Assembly: GCA_054601695.1 (NCBI GenBank)
Contig: BAAHQB010000128.1
Coordinates: 248,001 to 312,000, forward strand
Source: Amorphochlora amoebiformis
Taxonomy: Eukaryota > Cercozoa > Chlorarachniophyceae
Direction of reading: 5' to 3'
Length of the DNA: 64,000 nucleotides
Shown here: piece after piece, positions 1 through 64,000 of the stretch
How the letters are laid out: each line of letters opens with the position of its first letter
Position numbering within the stretch: the first letter of the stretch is position 1
The notes under the pieces: model-generated
Database searches by the model: none
What the model was told of the DNA's origin: nothing
What the model saw: the letters and a program-made list of their open reading frames with translations, nothing else
Position numbers and translations under genes: made by a program

Positions 1-44
<44 letters not shown>

Positions 45-125
45 TATATATATATATATATATGCAACATCGTATGCGGTAGGTAGAGGGTTGGGAATAT
101 TCATAGATATATATACTTATACATA

Positions 126-166
<41 letters not shown>

Positions 167-204
167 ACACATATATTCATCTATATATAGAAATATATAC
201 ATAC

Positions 205-770
205 TCACTCTTCCACCCTCGTTTCTCTCTCTCTCTCACACACACTCGCTCACTCACTCCCCCACTCTCGTTTTTCTCTTTCTCTCTCCCTCTTCCCTCT
301 TTTCTTTCCTCTTTCTTCTTCCTTCCTCTCTCCCTCTCTCCCTCTCTCCCTACCTCCCTCTCCCTCCCTCTCTCCCTCTCTCTCCCTCCCTCTCTCCCTC
401 CCTCTCTCTCCCTCTCCCTTCTCTCCCTCTCTCTCCCTCCCTCTCTCTCCCTCCCTCTCTCTCTCCCTCCCTCTCTCTCCCTCCCTCTCTCTCTCTCCCT
501 CTCCCTCTCTCTCCCTCCCTCTCTCTTCATCCCTCTCTCTCCCTCTCTCTCTCCCTCCCTCTCTCTCCCTCCCCTCTCTCCCTCCCTCAGTCTCCCTCCC
601 TCAGTCTCCCTCCCTCCCTCTCCCTCCCTCCGTTCTAATCTCTTACTTTGGTATAAATTGAAACAAAAAAAAATCTGTCTAAATCTGTGTTTCTCCCTCT
701 TCCTTTCAATCTCCCTTTCCTTTTTCTCTCCCTCTCTCTCTCTCTCTCTCTCCCTCTCTCTCTCCCGAAT
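205..770. repeat. CT-rich (polypyrimidine) low-complexity tract
   Basis: Over 500 bases of (CT)n/(CCCT)n with almost no purines on the plus strand, interrupted by a short AT-richer stretch near 640-700. It lies upstream of the first recognisable exon of the RGG gene (941) and is probably intronic, because that exon begins with a good acceptor and no start codon. The long plus-strand Ser/Leu/Pro frame across it is a repeat artefact. Confidence 0.9.
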
Positions 771-885
771 AGTTTATATTGATACACACACGCGTACAAA
801 AAGGCATACATACCCCCGTATTCTGCACACCCACACAAAAGATCCACATACACATACATATGTATATACACACACACGCATATAC

Positions 886-929
<44 letters not shown>

Positions 930-940
930 CACTCCCACAG

Positions 941-4771
<3,831 letters not shown>

Positions 4772-5135
4772 GAATTCGGAACATTTTCTCGCTTAATTCT
4801 GATGAGTCCTTGGCTCTCATGTTTACTCGCTTTTGTGTGTGTGTGTGTGTGTTAAGGTGAGTGTGGTCTGAATGTTCCTTTGGCTCTGCTTTGTGTGTGT
4901 GTGTTTCGGTGAGTGTGGTCTGAATGTTCCTTGGCTCTGTCCATATGACCTCTCTACATCGTTGGCTGGACTTGACGGATTTTCTGGACTGTTTTTCTTG
5001 TTTTTGTGTTCGTGTTTTTGTTGGTTTGTGTTGTCTTGCAAGTATATGCGTATTTGAATATATATATATTTTTTTTATGATGTGTATGTATGAATAAGTA
5101 TATATATATGTATATATATATATATATATATATGT

Positions 5136-5182
<47 letters not shown>

Positions 5183-7451
5183 TATATAATACATACATAC
5201 ATATATATATATATATGTGCACATGTGGGTGTATGTATACATAGAGAGAGTGTGTGTACATGTATGTATATAAAACGCATATTGAAATGTATTTATTGTT
5301 TCAGTATTATGATGACATATGTACATATGTACGTACATAATGTAATATATTCCTTGTTCTAATATATTAGGGTTCCGTGATGCCCTCAAATAGCTCAAAT
5401 AGCTCGAAATCAAAAGAGGGGGTAGAAAACTAGCCGAATTTTTTTCAATTTATTTATTTTTTCTTTGACGATCTAATGTATCTCCGAAGGCAAAGAAGAG
5501 GGGAAAAAGAGAAAGATATTTATTAGCTTTCTACCATTTTCCTTTGTGGTTTTTTTTTTCATCTTCCTGTACTACGCTAATTCATAGCATTTTCCATCTC
5601 CCCCTCACTGGTCTTTTCCGATTTATTATTTTTTTTTTTCGAATTTTCCGTTTAGTTTTTTTTTTTTTTTGGTTTGGTTATTTTTTCAATTTTCAAAAAA
5701 AAAAACTTCTTATTTTGTTTTCATACGACTTTATTTCTTTTTTTTTTTCCCTTTTGTTTCAGGTTGTAATTTTTCCCAGATATTTCGTCTTTTTTTTTAC
5801 TATTCATCTTTCTTCATTTTTTTTGCTAAAAAATCTTAGAATTTGCTTTCATCATCGTGGCAATGGATATATATTATCTAAAACTGTTCCGCTTTACTTT
5901 CTACGTCTGTTTCCCGTTCAGCCCCTGACTGAGCCCTTGGTCACGAGTTTTGCATTAAAATAAGCTCTTCTCTAATTTTTATTGAGATCTTTCTTACACC
6001 CACACCCACGCAGACAGACTAGATAAGTAGACTAGTAAAAAACCATAGAGGAGAGAGGATTAAGAGAAAAAAGACTCAATATTGAACATCACGAATAACC
6101 CGTTGTTAAAAAGGAAAAAAAGTTAAGAGATTTTTTTTTTTTTTTTTTATAAAAAAGAGGGTCGGAAAAAAAAAAAAAGAGAGTTCACATATATTTAGGT
6201 TTATCTATGTGTAAAGAATATATATATCTGCATATCTTCTATATCGAAAATATCGACTAGATAGAAATGGGCCCGAGTAGAGCCAGTCGCACGCAAAAAA
6301 AAACAACTGATTACAAATGAAAAACGGTATGGTCAGGGTGAACGAAAGATTAGGAAAAAGCCCAGGTAACCCTGAGATATGTGCACATATTGCACAGGAG
6401 AAAGGCGAGAATTTAGCTAATTTAGGTTTGGGTTCCACACACTCACTCAGTTTTCCTATTCGAGCTTGCCATTAGGTTAGAGCAGAAATGTAAGCTCCCG
6501 GCGTAAAGGAGGAGGGAGAATAGGCAGAATCAACCTCTCCTTTCTCCCTCCTCTCCTTACCCGAACCTGTTTATATCGAAACCTATGGGAAAACCCGACA
6601 GATTCTGCCTACATACTCCATGCACCTATATCACTCTTTGGTACAAGCATTCATTTGCTTTTTGTCCGAAGTCTCATATGGAGCTGATCATGGACTTACT
6701 TCCTATCACAAACTCTTACACCCAAATAAGCATTTTTAGGATCAGGTCACTTTGGCACAAATCAAGTCTGTAAATAGGTGGCTTTCATGACGTTTTTACG
6801 GTTGCCACAAAAGCTGTTTTTGTACGTGTGAGGGGATAACTAGCGCTAGGTGTAGATTTGATTGTGAAAACGCGAACTCAAGTGGGGGGACACTCATGTA
6901 CATTTTTCTTGAGCCTTCAACGGACAAGGGGAATAAGTAGATTTTTGAGGCTTGAATATCGCAAGTTTAAACCAAATTAACTGCAACTTAACTTTATATC
7001 TGACTTTTAATTACTAGTTCTAGTAAGTAATAATATAGAATCTTTAGATACTATACGTAGATCGAAGGTATATTTTAGATACATACTACCTAGCATACCG
7101 TGACTAGTGAATCTAGCTAGTGAACGGCGCTAGACTCTCAGACTCTAGACTAGTAGAGACCATAATTAAGCTAGATAAGTTCTTTAGCTACACTACACAT
7201 GAGGGCGATGAAAAAATTTACTTCCATACATATATATATATATATATATATAAAAATTGAATCTAGAGAAGAGTGTATAGTCACTGGTACAAGTGACTAG
7301 CTATACTAGTATAGCCGTATACGTAGTACTACTGGTAGGGCAGAACGGTAGAGTTACTGGAACCGAAGAAAAGTGGGGTGGCTGTTGTGGTCTAGTGGTG
7401 AATTAATCGAAGCTTCTGGAAGGAATTCGACGGTTTGCTTGGAGAGACGCT
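4772..7451. other. Convergent intergenic region / 3' UTRs, no gene recognised
   Basis: This lies between the RGG gene stop (plus strand) and the transporter stop (minus strand). It holds a duplicated GTGAGTGTGGTCTGAATGTT segment (near 4857 and 4909), T-rich and A-rich tracts (5430-6180), two short TA arrays, a nested hairpin (6503-6611) and a CTAG-rich stretch (about 7020-7330). Open frames at 5544-5963 and 6585-6773 are low-complexity or short and match no family I recognise. Confidence 0.6.
6503..6611. other. Nested inverted repeats (possible hairpin)
   Basis: An 18-19 nt imperfect inverted repeat pairs 6503-6520 (GTAAAGGAGGAGGGAGAA) with 6542-6560 (TTCTCCCTCCTCTCCTTAC). Beside it, an exact 11-nt pair joins 6521-6531 (TAGGCAGAATC) to 6601-6611 (GATTCTGCCTA). 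The two arms cannot both form as simple nested stems because they interleave, so a pseudoknot or alternative hairpins are possible. The region is untranslated. Function unknown. Confidence 0.6.
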
Positions 7452-7512
7452 TTAGGTGACTGTCTGAGATAATACGATTATCTAGTGTGTATAATATGTA
7501 TATTTCTATATT

Positions 7513-7554
<42 letters not shown>

Positions 7555-7564
7555 ACATCTTGCT

Positions 7565-34413
<26,849 letters not shown>

Positions 34414-34638
34414 GGAGGACACGAAGCATAACAATTTGGGAGATTACTGGAGATTCGGGAGAGCATTGAGACATCCAAACAATGGGATTCCGGGGGTTTT
34501 TATTAAAATTCTTGGTATTAAATTAGAATATGTTCATATCAAAGTTGTGATATATAATAATATCCTGAGTTCTCCTGGAATATTAATAATCTTAATTCCT
34601 CGGTGACCTCCGATTTCGCCGTACGGAGACCCAAAATA
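34414..34638. promoter_or_regulatory. Divergent promoter, transporter / eIF3f
   Basis: Only 225 bp separate the two start codons (ATG at 34413 minus and 34639 plus). The interval has no TA array and no telomere repeat. A TATATAA-like element lies at about 34551, roughly 90 bp before the eIF3f start. Shared promoter function is inferred from spacing alone. Confidence 0.6.
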
Positions 34639-44100
<9,462 letters not shown>

Positions 44101-44602
44101 TTCTTTGTTCTAGTTATGCTCCATCCCATTTTGAAGTTCGCCAGTCATAGCACCAGTCGCTGAACGCACAGTTCTGATCATTACAACTGTGCATGTACGT
44201 GTTTAAAAGCCTAATATGAGCACTAAGCTCTAGAAGCTTATCTAGACTCTGATTCAAAGTTTGTACTATGCACTAGATGCACGACGTAGTCTTACGTAGC
44301 TATAGCTAAACAGCGAAAGACAGCTCCTACTACTCAGTCACAGGAATTGAGTTTGCCATATCTAGATATCACTAGCTACGCACCACGGAGGTCAGCATCG
44401 AATTGAGTACTAAATGATTAAGCTGGTAACAAAATTACAAGGTAAAGTAGTTCGTGATCATCTTTGACATGGTATACCAGTACATCTTGTTTTTATGTGC
44501 ACCTATTAGTCTAGTACTAATCGGGAACCTCGAGAGTCAACTTAAAACGATCTTCGCACCGGTATCATTCTCCGCCCGGTATTGGCCGCTATTCCTCCAG
44601 CG
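44101..44602. other. Convergent intergenic region, eIF3f / SDR
   Basis: 502 bp between two stop codons, free of TA arrays and telomeric repeat, with many CTAG tetramers (44098-44380). No gene seen; it should hold both 3' UTRs. Confidence 0.6.
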
Positions 44603-47169
<2,567 letters not shown>

Positions 47170-47434
47170 CGGCTGAGAGAGTTGTCGACGTGGATATGCG
47201 GTGAATCAGATATATGGATATTAGTTGTGTGATATAAATATATACTCAAATGAGATATATGGATATTTATACTTTTGATACAAATCTATATCAAAAGTGA
47301 TATGCATATATTAAATAGAGAATATTTCGCAAAATATATTTCTACAACCTCGGCCCGACAAGTTCTTCTAAAAACTTCTGGGGTGTTGCCTAATCCAAGC
47401 TCTTGTGCAGTGTAAATTTAGTAGGTCGTGTCAA
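47170..47434. promoter_or_regulatory. Divergent promoter, SDR / glutaredoxin
   Basis: 265 bp between two start codons. It contains a duplicated ATATATGGATATT segment (47211 and 47253) and no long TA array. Both genes encode redox proteins, so co-regulation is possible but only inferred. Confidence 0.5.
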
Positions 47435-49750
<2,316 letters not shown>

Positions 49751-50327
49751 CACTTACTGATCCGAAGTTCCTCTTGTATCTAGTGTATAGTACTTACTCA
49801 TCTACCTCTTCTTATGATACATGCTCACTTATAGGCCGGGCATGCAGTGACGGTATCACAACAGTTGTATCACCGTGAATCATAAATTCTTTAGCGCCGC
49901 GGAAACTAGCGGAAACTTGAGTCAATTGTAGTTATTAAAACTGTGATCATATCAACTGTTTCGGTGGCCGAGAACAAGTGCACTACTATTGTATGATAAT
50001 GCATTCAATGATATTATGATATATATAATATGTATCTATGAAAACTAAATAACGGTTAACTAACTGACGTTAACTGTATACTCACATGATGCGCAAAATT
50101 AATGCCGTGCAGTTATATGTACGACATGGAGCATTAACTAGATTATATAATCTAGCAAATTCTAGTTATTGACTGGCATACTAACTTGGCTGGACAATCA
50201 GGTTAGCTTCATATCTATAATAATGTTATTAGTATAATCTCTAGCCTGGTACTTAGTAGATATTGTGCACACATTTTATGTCTAGAACACACACACAAAT
50301 ATATTATATATATATGTATATATATGT

Positions 50328-50367
<40 letters not shown>

Positions 50368-50596
50368 AAAATATGTGTGCATACATATGTATGTGTATGT
50401 GTGTGTGGTGTGAAAAGCGTTTACATGCGACACGCACACACACACACACACACGCACACACGCACACACACACACATATATATATATACATATATACATA
50501 TATATACATATATATATATATATATGTATATGTATGTATGTATACATATGTGTGTGTGTATATATATATATATATGTATATATATAATGTACTAGT
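49751..50596. other. Convergent intergenic region, glutaredoxin / TraB
   Basis: 846 bp between stop codons. The glutaredoxin-proximal 500 bp are unique and contain CTAG motifs (for example ACTAGATTATATAATCTAG, 50137-50155, nearly palindromic). The rest holds TA, CA and TG microsatellites. No gene recognised. Confidence 0.55.
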
Positions 50597-61023
<10,427 letters not shown>

Positions 61024-61079
61024 CTAACATATATATATACATACATATACACATACATATACATTATGCTTATATATTA

Positions 61080-61154
61080 TGCAGATAAGATAGTAACATT
61101 TAGGGTCTTCAGGGCTAGATGGAATATACCTAATACTTATAGATATATATGTAT

Positions 61155-61193
<39 letters not shown>

Positions 61194-61253
61194 CATATAT
61201 ATGTATGTATAATATGCATATAACTATATCTATGTACATATACATATATATAT

Positions 61254-61325
<72 letters not shown>

Positions 61326-61385
61326 ATATGTAGATAAGATAGTAACAATTCAGGTCTTCAGGGCTAGATGGAATGTATCTAAATG

Positions 61386-61479
<94 letters not shown>

Positions 61480-61487
61480 GTATATAT

Positions 61488-61519
<32 letters not shown>

Positions 61520-61572
61520 TTGCATAATATTACGTAGATAAGATTGTAAGATTTCACAATACGCATGCACCC

Positions 61573-61575
<3 letters not shown>
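61080..61575 (-). repeat. Three copies of acceptor plus exon head (TraB exon 60942-61023)
   Basis: The minus-strand segment TTAG/GTATATTCCATGTAGCC then CTGAAGACCCTAAATGTTAC is repeated at about 61080-61135 and 61328-61385. A strongly decayed third copy is at about 61535-61560. Confidence 0.9.
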
Positions 61576-61612
<37 letters not shown>

Positions 61613-61667
61613 TTATATATATATATATATATATACACATATATATATTTTTTTTTTATATATATTG

Positions 61668-61717
<50 letters not shown>

Positions 61718-61741
61718 ATATATACGTATTTATGTACATAT

Positions 61742-61964
<223 letters not shown>

Positions 61965-61979
61965 CGGTTAAGATTTTGG

Positions 61980-62150
61980 TGAGGGTTAGGGTTAGGGTTG
62001 GGGTTAAGAGTTAGGGCTAAAGGTATTAGGGTCAGGGTTGCATTAAAGGTTCTTTTTGGGTTAGGGTTAGGGTTAGGGTTAGGGTTAGGGTTAGGGTTAG
62101 GGTTAGGGTTAGGGTTAGGGTTAGGGTTAGGGTTAGAGGTAAGGAGAACC
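61980..62150. repeat. Interstitial telomeric array (TTAGGG)
   Basis: Thirteen consecutive perfect TTAGGG units at about 62060-62135 plus degenerate flanks. Confidence 0.95.
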
Positions 62151-62159
62151 GGTAGGATT

Positions 62160-62945
62160 ATATCTAATCCTAACCCTTACCGTAACCAACCCTAACCCTA
62201 ACCCTAACCCTAACCCTAACGCTAACCCTAACACTTACCCAACCATAATACTTACCGTAACACTTACCCAACCCTAATACTAACCCTAACACATAACCTA
62301 ATGCTAACCCTAGAATTAACCCTAACCCTAACACATACCCTAATACTAACCCTAATATTAACCCTAACCCTAACACATACCCTAATACTAACCCTAATAT
62401 TAACCCTAACCCTAACACATACCTAATACTAACCTTAATATTAACCAAACCCTAACACATACCCTAATACTAACCCTAATATTAACCCTAACCCTAACAC
62501 ATACCCTAATACTAACCCTAGTATTAGCCCTAACCCTAACACATACCCTAATACTAACCCTAATATTAGCTCTAACCCTAACACATACCCTAATACTAAC
62601 CCTAATATTAACCCTAACCCTAACACATACCCTAATACTAACCCTAATATTAACCCTAACCCTAACACATACCCTAATACTAACCCTAATATTAACCCTA
62701 ACCCTAACACATACGCTAATACTAACCCTAATATTAATTCTAACCTTAATACATACCCTAATACTAACCCTAGTATTAGCCCTAACCCTAACACATACCC
62801 TAATACTAACCCTAATATTAACCCTAGCCTAACACATACCCTAATACTAACCCTAATATTAACCCTAACCCTAACACATACGCTAATACTAACCCGAATA
62901 TTAATTCTAACCTTACCATATACCCTAATACTAACCCTAACACGA
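62160..62945. repeat. CCCTAA-derived 42-bp higher-order repeat
   Basis: From about 62290 the array is organised in 42-bp units of seven hexamers, mixing ACCCTA with the variants ACACAT, ATACTA and ATATTA in fixed order. ACACATAC recurs near 62498, 62540, 62581, 62623 and 62665. About 15 units. With the preceding TTAGGG array it forms a head-to-head junction near 62155. Confidence 0.92.
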
Positions 62946-62984
62946 AGTAGCCGTTTTATATATATCTATATATATATATATATG

Positions 62985-63039
<55 letters not shown>

Positions 63040-63074
63040 TAACACTAACCCCAAACACGAAGTGGACCTTATAC

Positions 63075-63127
<53 letters not shown>

Positions 63128-63150
63128 ATATATATTTCTACAAATATATA

Positions 63151-63240
<90 letters not shown>

Positions 63241-63278
63241 GTTTATCTATCACACTATCTCACACACACCTCTCTATG

Positions 63279-63330
<52 letters not shown>

Positions 63331-63381
63331 TATATAAATATATATATAATTAGCTTGCTCTCAATGTAACATACATACCTT

Positions 63382-63491
<110 letters not shown>

Positions 63492-63527
63492 TGTGTGTGT
63501 GTGTGTGTGTGAGTGTGTGTCACTCAC

Positions 63528-63838
63528 TCTTTCGCGAGAGCCCGTTCTCTCCTGACAAATTCTTTGAATTCTTCTGCTTCCCCCCCCCTTGCCTCACAAT
63601 CCGCATTAATCCTCCATCCCAGTACTTCAACAACCCCCCCCCCCCAGGATCAAAGAACACACAAAAGTTTCAAAAAAAATCGCATAATTCTAGATGCCTC
63701 CCCTCCTACTGGAAAAGGCGAAAAAATAGGAAAAATACGTGGCTTATTCTCGACACACCTCCTCCGAGAGTCGCAAGTCCTCTCCATATCCTCATTTCTG
63801 CAAAAAAGGCGGAAAGGGGGGAAGGGAAGGAAAAAAAG
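63528..63838 (-). other. Possible first exon(s)/promoter of the TraB gene, unresolved
   Basis: Unique DNA between the tRNA and the (TA)n of 63383-63488, with two poly-C runs (9 and about 13 C on the plus strand). On the minus strand an ATG at 63606 opens a basic frame starting MRIVRQGGG and reaching a strong donor GTGAGT at 63527. Another ATG near 63802 opens MRIWRGLATLGGG. Neither joins in phase to the first firm TraB exon (60942-61023) without an unseen intermediate exon. A small CCACTTCGTG island at 63048-63066, echoed at 62938-62952, is one candidate. Confidence 0.25.
63831..63837 (-). terminator. RNA polymerase III terminator (T7) of tRNA-Lys
   Basis: Seven consecutive A on the plus strand give TTTTTTT on the transcribed sense strand, two bases past the tRNA 3' end. 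Confidence 0.85.
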
Positions 63839-63912
63839 TATCCGATGCGGGAATCGAACCCGCGACCACTTGATTAAAAGTCAAGCGCTCTGCCGAACTG
63901 AGCTAACCGGAC
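63839..63912 (-). tRNA. tRNA-Lys (anticodon UUU)
   Basis: 74 nt, intronless. The acceptor stem GTCCGGT/ATCGGAT pairs fully (two G-U pairs). D-stem GCTC/GAGC, anticodon arm CTTGA-CTTTTAA-TCAAG with UUU at 34-36, T-arm GCGGG-TTCGATT-CCCGC, and discriminator A. Internal promoter boxes are canonical: A box TAGCTCAGTTCGG and B box GGTTCGATTCC. No encoded CCA, as expected for a eukaryotic nuclear tRNA. Confidence 0.97.
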
Positions 63913-64000
63913 CCTTGCGCATGCGGAGTCAAAATACCGGATTTTACATTCAGCATAGTTTTGTCGATATTCTCCAGAGACTCTCGAGAACATTCGAAGC

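Noticed and set aside
62060-62945. A true chromosome end
   Set aside because: Telomeric repeats are internal, flanked by genes and a tRNA on both sides, and many similar arrays occur inside introns.

Overview
The window is nuclear DNA of a eukaryote, probably a protist or microalga. Its genes are cut into many tiny GT-AG exons (7 to about 500 nt, mostly 30-80 nt), it carries a eukaryotic initiation-factor subunit and a tRNA-Lys with internal promoter boxes, and it is full of TTAGGG/CCCTAA repeats matching the common eukaryotic telomere hexamer. I cannot name the species. Most long open frames are artefacts of (TA)n (Ile-Tyr runs), TTAGGG (Arg-Val, Gly-Leu), (CT)n or (CG)n repeats. The real genes were found by reading short unique islands between the repeats and requiring splice sites, codon phase and protein similarity to agree.

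Layout: (1) 941-4771, plus strand, 3' part of an RGG/Gly-rich RNA-binding-like protein. (2) 7565-34413, minus strand, a 12-TM APC-superfamily amino-acid/polyamine transporter (polyamine-uptake/LAT type), 33 exons over 27 kb, 1800 nt CDS, 599 aa. (3) 34639-44100, plus, translation initiation factor eIF3 subunit f, 15 exons, 882 nt, 293 aa. (4) 44603-47169, minus, short-chain dehydrogenase/reductase, 3 exons, 281 aa. (5) 47435-49750, plus, glutaredoxin with a CAFS active site, 4 exons, 109 aa. (6) 50597-61023, minus, TraB-domain protein, at least 10 exons, N-terminus unresolved. (7) 63839-63912, minus, tRNA-Lys(UUU). Genes alternate strictly in strand. Two divergent pairs share 225 and 265 bp promoters, and the convergent gaps are 0.5 to 2.8 kb. 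The TA arrays and telomeric repeats lie mainly inside introns.

The most striking structure is a recurrent duplication of exon edges. In four genes, the last 15-60 nt of an exon plus its 5' splice site reappear, once to ten times, inside the downstream intron, each copy embedded in (TA)n. Other exons have the mirror image: the 3' splice site plus the exon head reappears in the upstream intron. Copies are in sense orientation (one short inverted fragment apart) and decay to different degrees. About two dozen exon edges show this. A second theme is interstitial telomeric repeat acting as intron sequence, sometimes directly abutting the splice sites.

The genes do not form one pathway; they look like ordinary housekeeping genes (translation, transport, redox, mitochondrial-type TraB) in a repeat-inflated locus. 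All calls rest on reading the sequence; no database search or RNA evidence was available.
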